Part shown: piece after piece, positions 52,119-61,606 of the stretch
Numbering within the stretch: the first letter of the stretch is position 1
How the letters are laid out: each line of letters starts with the position of its first letter
NCBI GenBank assembly: GCA_047602185.1
Contig: JASGHY010000001.1
Span: forward strand, 4,340,001 to 4,404,000
Direction: 5' to 3'
DNA: 64,000 nt
Origin: PMP191F sp047602185
GTDB lineage: Bacteria; Bacteroidota; Bacteroidia; Chitinophagales; Chitinophagaceae
Translations under genes and position numbers: made by a program
The notes under the pieces: model-generated
Seen by the model: only the letters and a program-made list of their open reading frames with translations
Database searches by the model: none
What the model was told of the DNA's origin: nothing

Positions 52119-53660
52119 ATGCTGGTAAAAACCTATGGGAGTGCCGTATATGGTGTAGATGCAATTACTATTGCGGTAGAAGTGAATGTAATGGGTGGCA
52201 GCAATTATTATATAGTTGGCTTGCCGGATAGTGCAGTAAAGGAAAGCCTGCAACGTGTGGAAAGCGCCATCAAAACCAACAACTACCAGATGCCCCGTAC
52301 CAAACTGGTAGTAAGTCTTGCCCCTGCTGATATAAAGAAAAGCGGCTCAGCCTTCGATGTTGCTATTGCAATAGGAACATTGATAGCCAATGAACAAATT
52401 CCCTACACAGAAAAGCTGGGTGAATATATAATGATGGGTGAGCTGAATCTCGATGGCACCATCCACCCCATTAAAGGAGCCTTGCCTGTAGCCATTACCG
52501 CAAAACATGAAGGGTTCAAGGGATTGATACTGCCCAAACAAAATTGTCGTGAGGCTGCGATGGTCAGCAACCTGGATGTATATGGTGTAAGCCATATTAC
52601 CGAGATCATCAACTTCTTAAGTGATGAAACAAGTTTACAGCCTACCATAGTAAACACTCATGAGGAATTCCTGGAAGCAGGCAATCATTATGATGCAGAC
52701 TTCAGCGACGTAAAGGGACAGGAGAATATAAAACGGGCACTGGAGATTGCCGCTGCAGGCGGACACAATGCAATTTTAATTGGCCCTCCGGGTGCAGGTA
52801 AAACAATGCTGGCCAAACGACTCCCTACCATTTTACCACCGCTCACCTTGCCCGAGGCATTGGAAACAACCAAGATCCATTCGGTAGCAGGCAAGCTACC
52901 CGATAATACATCGCTGGTCTCCAGGCGTCCTTTCCGGTCTCCGCACCATACTGTTAGTGATGCAGCGCTTGTAGGTGGTGGAGGTATTCCGCAGCCCGGC
53001 GAAATTTCACTGGCACATAACGGTGTGCTGTTCCTGGATGAACTACCGGAATTTAAGCGTACTGTATTGGAAGTAATGCGGCAACCGATGGAAGAGCGGA
53101 AAGTGACTATTTCACGGGCAAAGATCGCTATTGACTTCCCGGCAAGTTTTATGCTGATAGCTTCCATGAATCCCTGCCCCTGTGGCTTTTATAACCATCC
53201 CGAAAAAGCATGTACCTGCGCTACTGGTGCCGTACAGAAATACCTGAACAAGATTTCAGGGCCGTTACTGGATCGTATAGACTTACATGTAGAAGTAACG
53301 CCTGTAACATTTACAGAGCTATCCGGAACTAAAAGCGGAGAAAATTCAGCGGCTATCAGGGAGCGGGTGATCAGTGCGAGAGCCATACAGGCCGGGCGAT
53401 ACAAAGGGCAGGCTGGTATTTATTGTAATGCACAGATGAATAGTAAAGCCTTAAAAGAAGTTTGCATGATTGAGCCTGCAGGGCATAATTTATTAAAGAC
53501 GGCTATGCAGAAATTAAATCTGTCTGCACGTGCCTATGACCGCATATTAAAGGTGAGTCGTACAATAGCAGACCTGGCAGATAGCAATAACATACAGCCT
53601 GAACACCTGGCAGAGGCTATTCAATACAGAAGTTTAGACAGAACCGGATGGGCGGGATAA
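52119..53660 (+). CDS. YifB/ComM-type magnesium chelatase-like AAA+ ATPase
   Basis: 513 residues. The N-terminal S5-like/Lon-like domain (VYGVDAITIAVEVNVMGGSNYYIVGLPD) is followed by the AAA+ core with Walker A GPPGAGKT (222-229, Lys228), Walker B LFLDELPEF and CTCATGAV. The C-terminal Mg-chelatase domain ends in RTIADLADSNNIQPEHLAEAIQYRSLDR. In naturally competent bacteria ComM is a branch-migration helicase that helps integrate imported DNA; that role here is by homology only. Cytoplasmic; the gene stands alone. Confidence 0.94.
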   Translation: MLVKTYGSAVYGVDAITIAVEVNVMGGSNYYIVGLPDSAVKESLQRVESAIKTNNYQMPRTKLVVSLAPADIKKSGSAFDVAIAIGTLIANEQIPYTEKLGEYIMMGELNLDGTIHPIKGALPVAITAKHEGFKGLILPKQNCREAAMVSNLDVYGVSHITEIINFLSDETSLQPTIVNTHEEFLEAGNHYDADFSDVKGQENIKRALEIAAAGGHNAILIGPPGAGKTMLAKRLPTILPPLTLPEALETTKIHSVAGKLPDNTSLVSRRPFRSPHHTVSDAALVGGGGIPQPGEISLAHNGVLFLDELPEFKRTVLEVMRQPMEERKVTISRAKIAIDFPASFMLIASMNPCPCGFYNHPEKACTCATGAVQKYLNKISGPLLDRIDLHVEVTPVTFTELSGTKSGENSAAIRERVISARAIQAGRYKGQAGIYCNAQMNSKALKEVCMIEPAGHNLLKTAMQKLNLSARAYDRILKVSRTIADLADSNNIQPEHLAEAIQYRSLDRTGWAG

Positions 53661-53679
53661 AAGCTGTTTTAAATAATCA

Positions 53680-54450
53680 TTAATTCAAAACGCTTAAGGG
53701 CTTAGGTGCAGAGCACTCCTCCATTGTTACCAGCTTTACCTCTTTATGAGGTACACTTCCAAGCAGTCTTGCAAAAATAGATTTCAGCGTTTGCGCTGCC
53801 GTTTTACGGATGATACGCATGTCGAGCCAGAAATTAGCATTGCGTACATAAAATGCATCGAATTGATAGCGATGAAAAATACTTTCAAAATCTTTGGTGG
53901 GACCTCTATAACCTTTTACTTGTGCCAGGCCGGTAATACCGGGTCTTACAAGGTTTCTGAATTTATAGCCGGTAACAGTTTTTGAAAATTTATTACAATC
54001 AGCGTGCATATGTGGACGTGGACCAACAATACTCATGTGTCCCAGCAACACATTGATAAATTGAGGGAACTCATCAAGATTAGATTTACGCAAAAAAGCA
54101 CCTACCCTGGTTATACGGGAATCGTTTTCCCTCGCCTGACGCAGATTTGCATCGCTATTTACAATCATTGTTCTGAACTTAAAGCAAGGAAAGGTGCGGC
54201 CACCCCTGCCAACCCTACGCTGAATAAAAAATACAGGGCCTCTGGATTCAAGTTTAATTAGTAAAGCTATTACTGGAAATAGCCAGCTTAAGACAAAGAC
54301 AGTGATTAAAAAAGAAATGGAGAGATCGAATATTCTTTTAACAAAAAAGTAGTGTTTCCGTTCGTCAACAAAGCGCCTCATTGGTAATTGCTCTCTACGG
54401 CTTTCCTGTTTACGTACAAAGGAGTGGATCTTGGTAATGGTTAATATCAT
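53680..54450 (-). CDS. Polyprenyl-phosphate sugar-1-phosphate transferase (initiating EPS enzyme)
   Basis: 256 residues. One N-terminal membrane hairpin (FDLSISFLITVFVLSWLFPVIALLIKL) is followed by the bacterial sugar transferase domain: PVFFIQRRVGRGGRTFPCFKFRTM, RKSNLDEFPQFINVLLGHMSIVGPRP and RPGITGLAQVKGYRG. It loads the first sugar onto undecaprenyl phosphate to begin a polysaccharide repeat. It marks the left border of the polysaccharide locus. A second ATG, 23 codons in, is possible. Confidence 0.94.
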   Translation of the reverse strand: MILTITKIHSFVRKQESRREQLPMRRFVDERKHYFFVKRIFDLSISFLITVFVLSWLFPVIALLIKLESRGPVFFIQRRVGRGGRTFPCFKFRTMIVNSDANLRQARENDSRITRVGAFLRKSNLDEFPQFINVLLGHMSIVGPRPHMHADCNKFSKTVTGYKFRNLVRPGITGLAQVKGYRGPTKDFESIFHRYQFDAFYVRNANFWLDMRIIRKTAAQTLKSIFARLLGSVPHKEVKLVTMEECSAPKPLSVLN

Positions 54451-54525
54451 GGATTGTTCATTAAAGCCTTAAGTCATTCATTTACAACATTTTCCCCAAT
54501 GCTGTTATTTTGATACCCATCATTG

Positions 54526-54555
54526 CAAAGGAAGTTAATTACACCACAAAATCAA
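54526..54555 (-). promoter_or_regulatory. Putative promoter of the sugar transferase gene
   Basis: On the minus strand TTG (54553-54555) and TTCCTTTG (54526-54533) are 19 bp apart; the -7 element has one mismatch to TAnnTTTG. Confidence 0.4.
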
Positions 54556-54682
54556 TACCACTTAGTGGTAGTTTTTCCCTTTTTTGATATCAAAGCTTAT
54601 TTGACAATAAAGTTAATACAAACGTTGCACCAGAAAATCTTCACCGACCAGTAAACAACGTGAATGCAGAAATTTAATTGCT

Positions 54683-55960
54683 TCAACCAGCAATAACATT
54701 CAAATTCTGATCAACGCGTGTGCTTAGTTTCATATTTCCCGGTCCATGATAGTAAAAAAGAAAGATAAAGAAAAAATAGAATACTATGCCCTTTTGCACA
54801 CCAAGTGTTACTTCCACTACCGACATACTCACGAATTGTAGCAAGATCATTAAAAGCAGAAGGTTCCGATACCGTAAGGCTTCGACGGTCGTAGTAATTA
54901 TTATTGCCAGCAATAGACCAAGACCAATAACACCGCCTACCAGAAAGGAATCCAGGTATTGATTATGGCAATTATATTTTTCCTGCAGTCCCAGTTTAAA
55001 ATCTTTTTCCCGGTACTTATCCAGTAGTTGCTGCTTGCTTCCGTTTACCCCATATCCCTGAACAGGCCTTTCCTTAATTAGCTCCCAGGCAGAGCTCCAC
55101 ATTAACAGCCGTGCGGCTAAACCATTCTGATCATCAGCAGTACCACCATATGTTTTAAGCCTGGTAACAGATATGCGCCACCTCAGGTAGGACATGTTAT
55201 ATACTACAACAGCGCTTACAGATATCAGAAGCAGAAGTGTAAATATGGCTGTCCTGATCCTCCCTCTCTGATATCCGATGTAGCAAAAAAGAATGATTAA
55301 TGATACAGCCAAAAGAGAAATAGCCAGCTTGGAGGATAACATGAAAATAAAAATACATAAATAGATGGCTATCAAAACACAAAGCCATTTATTTAACCTT
55401 AAGCCAGCTTTATCAATAAACTTAAAATATAACAGCCATACTAATCCGGCCAGGCAATATGCAGCAAGATAAACTGCATTCAGGCCCATCTGATGCGACA
55501 GGTAATGATAATAAAATACCCTGCTATCACCTGTTACCCTATACTCCATCCAGGCTTTGGCAAGACAAATAAGAGAAATCAGCAGTGTAGCTATAAACAG
55601 AGAAAAACAAGTACGCATTACCACTTTGTATGGTATAGAACAACTAGCGGCCAGTACCATGGGAATAAATAACAGGGTTGCGTAGCCTTCGATATTCTTT
55701 ATTGTAACGTGTCCGCTTGAATCCCAAAACATTGTTAAAGTGATCCATAAAAAAAATAGAGCAGGAGGTATCCAGAGTTTCGATAAACGCAAACGTCCAT
55801 ACATTTCACTTAATCCGGTTGAAAGAATAGTAGTAATGATAAAAAATATAATGCACCAGCTATTAAGGTTATCGGAGAAAGGAATACTTGCGGCCAGAAG
55901 ATACAAACTGATATTACGCCATTTCTGATCACCGGGGCCCGGTACTTTATTAAAAAGCAT
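54683..55960 (-). CDS. O-antigen ligase/polymerase-like membrane protein
   Basis: 425 residues from MLFNKVPGPGDQ. A start 23 codons earlier (56029) is possible, but a plus-strand TACCTTTG promoter lies in that segment. About ten to twelve transmembrane helices. The large loop with RLLMWSSAWELIKERPVQGYGVNGS followed by CHNQYLDSFLVGGVIGL is the WaaL/Wzy-like (O-antigen ligase) signature. It should ligate or polymerise glycan repeats at the outer face of the inner membrane. It is divergent from the WecG-like gene. Confidence 0.88.
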   Translation of the reverse strand: MLFNKVPGPGDQKWRNISLYLLAASIPFSDNLNSWCIIFFIITTILSTGLSEMYGRLRLSKLWIPPALFFLWITLTMFWDSSGHVTIKNIEGYATLLFIPMVLAASCSIPYKVVMRTCFSLFIATLLISLICLAKAWMEYRVTGDSRVFYYHYLSHQMGLNAVYLAAYCLAGLVWLLYFKFIDKAGLRLNKWLCVLIAIYLCIFIFMLSSKLAISLLAVSLIILFCYIGYQRGRIRTAIFTLLLLISVSAVVVYNMSYLRWRISVTRLKTYGGTADDQNGLAARLLMWSSAWELIKERPVQGYGVNGSKQQLLDKYREKDFKLGLQEKYNCHNQYLDSFLVGGVIGLGLLLAIIITTTVEALRYRNLLLLMILLQFVSMSVVEVTLGVQKGIVFYFFFIFLFYYHGPGNMKLSTRVDQNLNVIAG

Positions 55961-55978
55961 TTTATAATTTGGTATATT

Positions 55979-55986
55979 TACCTTTG
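55979..55986 (+). promoter_or_regulatory. Putative -7 element of the WecG-like gene
   Basis: TACCTTTG followed by CG, 76 bp before the ATG. No TTG lies at the ideal distance. Confidence 0.5.
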
Positions 55987-56061
55987 CGTTATTCGACACA
56001 ATATACACGAAACCACAATAAAAAACCAAGCCCTTCCGGCAGATTCTAAATTATATCCTTA

Positions 56062-56820
56062 ATGTCCCAAACCTCAGATATTATAAGTCTTACCATCAAT
56101 AATCTGTCTTTTACTGAAAGCGTCCAACAAATCTCCGACTGGGGTTTACAGAGAAAAAAAGGCTTCGTATGTTTCGCAAATGCCCACATGATTGTAGAAG
56201 CTCATACAACACCAGCATTCAAAGAAAAGCTATCTAAGGCATCCTTAATACTGGCAGATGGAAAGCCTGTTGCTATTGCCTGTAACTGGCTACATAATAA
56301 AAAACAGGAAAGAATTGCGGGGATGGATTTCTTACCTGCTATACTGGATAATGCCAATAATTTAAAAGCCAGGGTCTTCTTTTACGGTTCTACAGATGAA
56401 GTGCTTGATAAAATAAAAGAAAAGATCCATGACCAGTATCCTGACGTTACATTTGCCGGAGCAATCTCTCCACCCTTCAGGCCTCTCTCACCGATAGAAA
56501 TAGAAGAACATATAACGCAGATAAATCAGTCCGGAGCCAACTTTATCTTCATTGCCCTGGGTTGTCCAAAACAGGAAAACTGGATGGCAACACACTATAA
56601 GTCAATTGAAGGAATTTTACTGGGTGTAGGCGGTGCTGTACCTGTTTTCGCCGGCACTCAAAAAAGAAGCCCGGTATGGATGCAAAACCTGGCCCTGGAA
56701 TGGTTATACAGGTTGTTACAGGAACCCAGGCGCATGTTTAAACGTTACCTGTATACAAATAGTTATTACATATATCTACTGTTCAAAGCAAAGTTTAAAG
56801 GAGGAACAATAAAGCCTTAA
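56062..56820 (+). CDS. WecG/TagA/CpsF family glycosyltransferase
   Basis: 252 residues. FVCFANAHMIVEAH, LILADGKPVAIA, VFFYGSTDEVLDKI, ALGCPKQENWMATH and GVGGAVPVFAGTQKRSPVWMQ are the conserved blocks of GT26 enzymes such as WecG and TagA. They add the second sugar (often ManNAcA or ManNAc) to a lipid-linked acceptor. It is cytoplasmic or membrane-associated. It overlaps the 3' end of the convergent lipoprotein gene by 4 bp. Confidence 0.93.
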   Translation: MSQTSDIISLTINNLSFTESVQQISDWGLQRKKGFVCFANAHMIVEAHTTPAFKEKLSKASLILADGKPVAIACNWLHNKKQERIAGMDFLPAILDNANNLKARVFFYGSTDEVLDKIKEKIHDQYPDVTFAGAISPPFRPLSPIEIEEHITQINQSGANFIFIALGCPKQENWMATHYKSIEGILLGVGGAVPVFAGTQKRSPVWMQNLALEWLYRLLQEPRRMFKRYLYTNSYYIYLLFKAKFKGGTIKP

Positions 56821-57293
56821 TACCGGCTGATGATTATAGGGTAGTGAAGAAAGATATTTCTGTCGCCTACAGAATCGTTGTAATCATTATCAAATACAAA
56901 ACGCATTGGCGCCTCTGTATTTTCAGGTAATTCAAAATTCATATTATAAGTTTTTACTTCCCCTTCGATCCTCATATCTTTCAACAGGTAATCACCAATG
57001 CTTATAACAAAATGGGGAAACTCATTCTTTGCAGGTGTTCCTTCCGCTTTAATCTGTAAAGTATATTTCCCTTTACTCAGAGATATCTTATTAGTAGAAA
57101 AAGTGCCATTATTAGCAATTACCAATACGGACGAATCATGTTCCCATCGTAAGTTTTGAAAGTCCTGCATATCCCTGTGCCCAAGAATATGCTTTCCTCC
57201 AGAAGAACTACATCCCACAAACAACAAGCCTTGCAATAAAAAAATAAATAATATTCTGCTCTGTAGATTGGCTATCCTGATGCTTATCTTCAT
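56817..57293 (-). CDS. Small lipoprotein with a predicted carbohydrate-binding-like domain
   Basis: 158 residues with a signal peptide and lipobox (LLFVGCSSSGG, Cys28). The mature domain (YTLQIKAEGTPAKNEFPHFVISIGDYLLKDMRIEG... MRFVFDNDYNDSVGDRNIFLHYPIII) resembles Ca-dependent xylan-binding-type beta-sandwich domains. Placed in a polysaccharide locus, it may bind the product or a related glycan (inference). Transcribed against the rest of its neighbours. Confidence 0.7.
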   Translation of the reverse strand: MKISIRIANLQSRILFIFLLQGLLFVGCSSSGGKHILGHRDMQDFQNLRWEHDSSVLVIANNGTFSTNKISLSKGKYTLQIKAEGTPAKNEFPHFVISIGDYLLKDMRIEGEVKTYNMNFELPENTEAPMRFVFDNDYNDSVGDRNIFLHYPIIISRY

Positions 57294-57366
57294 TTATTAA
57301 TATTTAAACCCTTTAGATCGTTTTTTTAATTAAAATAGTAGTTTAGCACCATAACCCTGACAAGTC

Positions 57367-59265
57367 ATGTCCTTATTTGCAAGTTTACCTTTAATTTTCG
57401 GCTTTCTGCTTTTTTTCATAATCTACCACAATATAGGATCTGAGAAAATACTATCCCGCATAAGGATCGCATTTCTAACTTCAACCCTTATCAGTTCTTT
57501 GTTTGTCGCGCTGTTAACAGAATGTCTTAGCGCATTTTCACTAATAACATTTACAGGCTTACTTATTAGCTGGACCCTGGCCATAGCCGCCTTGGCTTTC
57601 TATTGGTTTTATAAGCATATTCCGGTTAAGATCATAAGCGAAGTAGTAAAAGAAGTTTCCGCAGCCATAAAAGGCCATTGGCAATTGTGGATAGTAACAG
57701 TCTTCCTTTTTATTTCTTTCATAATAGCACTCATATATCCGCCTAATAACTATGATTCCATGACCTATCACCTCGGCAGGGTAGCTCATTGGATACAAAA
57801 CAAAAATATATCCTACTATCAAACTCATGTTATAAGACAGTTGGTTTATCAGCCCTTTGCAGAATGGATAATATTACATGTTCAATTATTTTCCGGTACA
57901 GATGTTTTCGCAAACACTATCCAATTGTTCTTCCTGGCAAGTAGCCTGTCCGTTGTAACGCTTATCACCAAAGAAGTTGGCGGTACCGCTCAGCAGCAAT
58001 TAACCAGCGCATTAATTGCCGTTATTGTTCCAATGGTTATCATACAAAGCAATACCACGCAAAACGATATTGTAGTGGCATTCTTTATTCTAAGCTTTGT
58101 ATTTCTTGCCATCCGCACCTTGAAGCAAACAAAAACGAGCTTAATATTCTTATCAGGTATTGCATTGGGGCTGGCATGGCTTACAAAAGGAACAGCCTAT
58201 TTATTTACAGCACTCTTCACTCTATGGTATGTACTGATACTGCTCAAAGATTACAGGCAACCATTAATCCATATTCTCAAAAAAGCAGCAATCCTCGCCA
58301 TAATACCTCTTATTGCAATCCTCATCAATAGCGGTTTTTATTTCAGGAATAAATTTCTCACCAGCTCCGCTTTAGGCGATGCCACCAAAATAACCGCAAA
58401 TGAAGGATTTGAAGCTAAGCAAATTGCGCTTGTTACTATAAAAAACATTCTCAATCACTTTCCTGTTACAGATCATTTAAAAGAAGTGGTTGTGCAGAAG
58501 GCAGCCAATTTTGATATTGACGCCAATGATCCCAGGTATAACTTTATTACCATTGAGTGGATGAAAAGCGGCTTCTATTTTCATGAAGATTATGTACAGA
58601 ACTTTATACAGACCATTCTGATTATCCTTGCAGGCATAGCATTTCTCTTTAAAAGAAGGCTTTATACACAACGGATCAATTACTATACATTATTTGTCTT
58701 CACAATCTTTGCCACCTCAATATTGTATTGTGTTTTATTAAAATGGCAGCCATGGTCAAACAGGTTACAAACGCCGCTGTTTCTGCTGTTTTCCGTTTTC
58801 CTTGCCATAGAATTAAGTCATACAAAAAAGTGGATGCAGGCAATCTGTTTTGCAGCCATGCTTGGATTCGGTATAGCATCATTATTATGGAGCACCAATC
58901 ATCCGGTATTACCGGTTTCCCATAGTGTCATCAAAAACTCACGCAATTCCTACATCTATAAAGACGGCGATCTTGAATGTAAGGACTACGTTGAAAAAAG
59001 CCCCTTCACTAAGATCGGGATCTACATCGGTGGTGATTCATGGGATTATCCTTATTACAGATTATTGGCAAACACTACAACAGGTACCCGCCGCACTATT
59101 AAACACGTAATGGTAAATAATGAATCGGCGATATATCTTGATAACTTTGTGCCCGATGCTGTTTTAAGCATCGACACCGTAACTTCTAAATACACCATTT
59201 ACGGGAAAGACTACTACAAAGCCAGGGTATTTAAAAACGGGAATGCAATCTTTATTCCCCGGTGA
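57367..59265 (+). CDS. GT39/ArnT-like integral membrane glycosyltransferase
   Basis: 632 residues with about twelve transmembrane segments. The first periplasmic loop holds YPPNNYDSMTYHLGRVAHWIQ, the acidic motif typical of GT-C (PMT/ArnT/GT39) enzymes. They use polyprenyl-phosphate sugars to glycosylate lipids, glycans or proteins at the outer face. The last 100 residues form a soluble domain. It lies in the polysaccharide locus, 66 bp before the methyltransferase. Confidence 0.85.
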   Translation: MSLFASLPLIFGFLLFFIIYHNIGSEKILSRIRIAFLTSTLISSLFVALLTECLSAFSLITFTGLLISWTLAIAALAFYWFYKHIPVKIISEVVKEVSAAIKGHWQLWIVTVFLFISFIIALIYPPNNYDSMTYHLGRVAHWIQNKNISYYQTHVIRQLVYQPFAEWIILHVQLFSGTDVFANTIQLFFLASSLSVVTLITKEVGGTAQQQLTSALIAVIVPMVIIQSNTTQNDIVVAFFILSFVFLAIRTLKQTKTSLIFLSGIALGLAWLTKGTAYLFTALFTLWYVLILLKDYRQPLIHILKKAAILAIIPLIAILINSGFYFRNKFLTSSALGDATKITANEGFEAKQIALVTIKNILNHFPVTDHLKEVVVQKAANFDIDANDPRYNFITIEWMKSGFYFHEDYVQNFIQTILIILAGIAFLFKRRLYTQRINYYTLFVFTIFATSILYCVLLKWQPWSNRLQTPLFLLFSVFLAIELSHTKKWMQAICFAAMLGFGIASLLWSTNHPVLPVSHSVIKNSRNSYIYKDGDLECKDYVEKSPFTKIGIYIGGDSWDYPYYRLLANTTTGTRRTIKHVMVNNESAIYLDNFVPDAVLSIDTVTSKYTIYGKDYYKARVFKNGNAIFIPR

Positions 59266-59331
59266 CCGGAATAATTCACTATTATGCAGCCTTGTAAATA
59301 ACGCAGAAGCATTGCATTAAACTGAATCCAA

Positions 59332-60060
59332 ATGCTCCAGACAATAATTACCTTTCTTAAAAAACAAAGCTTTCAGCCTGGCCCATTGGGCATCCTTGTA
59401 AACCCCTTCTACTTCATAAGAAGATCATTGTTTAAAAATATAAAGCTATTCAGTACAGATCTACAAGGGAGGCTGTTAGATTTCGGATGTGGTAGAAAGC
59501 CATACAGATCACTTTTCAATCATGTCTCTGAATATATAGGCGTAGATATTGAACAAACAGGCCACGATCATACTAATTCATTAGTTGATATTTACTATAA
59601 CGGCAAAACGATCCCCCTTCCTGACAACAGCTTTGATGCTGTTTTTTGCAGTGAGGTTATTGAGCATATTTTTAACGTGGATGAGATCATGCCCGAATTA
59701 CACCGTGTTCTTAAACCTGGTGGCAAAATATTAATTACCGTTCCTTTTTGCTGGAATGAACATGAAATACCTTACGACTTTGGAAGATACACCTCGTTTG
59801 GCATAAAACACGTAATGGAGAAAAACGGGCTAGAGGTTATTAAGTTCAAAAAAAGCGGTAGTTTTTCCTATGTCAACTTTCAGTTATGGGCACTATATAT
59901 TTATGAAACACTCGGAATAATAAAGCCTAAAAAACTCCGCTATATTCTTTCAATGCTTTTTATAATGCCAATCAACATTATCGGAACTATTATCTGTGCC
60001 ATCCTGCCACGTAATAATTCTATGTATTTCAACAATGTCCTTGTTGCAAGAAAAAAATAA
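59332..60060 (+). CDS. Class I SAM-dependent methyltransferase in the polysaccharide locus
   Basis: 242 residues. Motif I LLDFGCGRKPYRSL, GVDIEQTGHD, FDAVFCSEVIEHIFNVDEIMPELHRVLKPGGKILITVP: a type 11 methyltransferase pattern. A hydrophobic C-terminal segment (LFIMPINIIGTIICAIL) may tether it to the membrane. It probably methylates a sugar or lipid-linked intermediate (inference). Confidence 0.88.
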   Translation: MLQTIITFLKKQSFQPGPLGILVNPFYFIRRSLFKNIKLFSTDLQGRLLDFGCGRKPYRSLFNHVSEYIGVDIEQTGHDHTNSLVDIYYNGKTIPLPDNSFDAVFCSEVIEHIFNVDEIMPELHRVLKPGGKILITVPFCWNEHEIPYDFGRYTSFGIKHVMEKNGLEVIKFKKSGSFSYVNFQLWALYIYETLGIIKPKKLRYILSMLFIMPINIIGTIICAILPRNNSMYFNNVLVARKK

Positions 60061-60068
60061 GCCGGCAA

Positions 60069-61337
60069 CTAAATAAGCTTACTAATATGTTTCGTTTTCA
60101 AGCGGTAAACCAGGAAACATGAAACAAATATTATAAACTCTGTCATAATCCAAACCTGGGCAGCAGCATGTATGCCATAGCGGGGTATTAATAGTAAGTT
60201 GAGTCCAATACTCAGCGTTGCTCCTGTGGCGGTGATCGCAGAGAAAAATTTATCCTGTTTAATTGCGACCAACCCATTAAAGCCCCAGATATTTACCAGC
60301 CCCAGCAAGACGGGTAATATACTCATAATCCTCATGATGGGAATTGCGGCAGCATACTCCGCCCCAAAGAAAAGCACTATTGGTTTTGCCAAAACAAAAA
60401 GCCCCGCAGCAATTACCGAAGTCACTAAAAGCAATACTATTGAAGCTTTCTTGAATAAAGCAACCGCTTTCTTTGGATCCTCATGAAACTGACGGGAAAT
60501 AAATGGGAAAAAAGCAATATTAATAGGCAGTACAACCATAGCATGTACCGCCATAATGATCTTATATACTACAGTAAAATAGCCTACTTCTACATTACCC
60601 GCTGATATGCCTAAAAGGAAAATATTAGTGGTAGTATAGGCAAGTACCACAGCAGTAGAAAAAAACACCCAAAAGCCTTCTCTGATCAACTTCCAGGCAT
60701 ACTGCATATTGATACCAGTAAACTTTACTCCAAATCGTCTGATAGCAATTGAAAATGCAGTAACACCGATAACTATTTGTGAAACCGATAGTAACAGGTT
60801 AACATACAGATAATCGGATCTATGCCTGATCATCACAAATATCCCTATCGTAAAAAGCAGCTTTATACAGAAATTCAGAATCGACAGGAGCTTCACTTTC
60901 TCCAGTCCCTGGAAAAACCACATTGGAAATAATACCATCCCAATGTTAAGCAAATGGGTTACCAGGTACAACGATGCGTCAGAGCTAAACTTACTGAACG
61001 CAAAAGAAACAAAAAGTAAACACGTTGAGATCAGGAACAATAGAATCTTAACAACAATGAGGTGGCTGAATGTTCGTGAAAGGGCTCCCGGGTTATCGCG
61101 GTTAATAGATATCTCTCTTGTTGCAGTAAGGTCAAACCCATAGTTTATAAATACAGAGAAATATCCGATAAAAGTTTGTGCAAATGATATAAGCCCAAAC
61201 TTTTCAGGGCCTAATACCCTTGTGAGATATGGAGTAACTGCAAGTGGTAATACATAATTACCTATTTGCACAACTGCCACGAATGCCATATTCTTAACAA
61301 CCCCTATCGACAACAGACGTTGTACTATTCCCTTCAT
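60069..61337 (-). CDS. Wzx-type polysaccharide flippase
   Basis: 422 residues, about twelve transmembrane helices. The start region YVLPLAVTPYLTRVLGPEKFGLISFAQTFIGY is the hallmark of the MATE/MOP-superfamily polysaccharide transporters. It should flip undecaprenyl-linked repeat units across the inner membrane for polymerisation. It runs opposite to the methyltransferase and the GT4 gene, with a 269-bp divergent region upstream that shows no other gene. Confidence 0.93.
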   Translation of the reverse strand: MKGIVQRLLSIGVVKNMAFVAVVQIGNYVLPLAVTPYLTRVLGPEKFGLISFAQTFIGYFSVFINYGFDLTATREISINRDNPGALSRTFSHLIVVKILLFLISTCLLFVSFAFSKFSSDASLYLVTHLLNIGMVLFPMWFFQGLEKVKLLSILNFCIKLLFTIGIFVMIRHRSDYLYVNLLLSVSQIVIGVTAFSIAIRRFGVKFTGINMQYAWKLIREGFWVFFSTAVVLAYTTTNIFLLGISAGNVEVGYFTVVYKIIMAVHAMVVLPINIAFFPFISRQFHEDPKKAVALFKKASIVLLLVTSVIAAGLFVLAKPIVLFFGAEYAAAIPIMRIMSILPVLLGLVNIWGFNGLVAIKQDKFFSAITATGATLSIGLNLLLIPRYGIHAAAQVWIMTEFIIFVSCFLVYRLKTKHISKLI

Positions 61338-61606
61338 ACCCGGTTTAGTAAGTGTTCATACATTAAATTACTCAAAACGTTTCAAGGCTGTTAGAAAATA
61401 GTAGCTAACCTATTAATAGACGCCCCAGGCACAAGTACGAAGACCATATTCTTTTCTAACCTATGAATAGCAAATATATATACAAACTATCAACTCATCT
61501 TGCTTCATTTATCAGCAGGCCATGTTTCTCTCAGATCTATTATATACCGGATAATTCTATTACAAACAAGCAGAAATAGTAAATTAGCGCCTTATAAAGG
61601 CTTTTA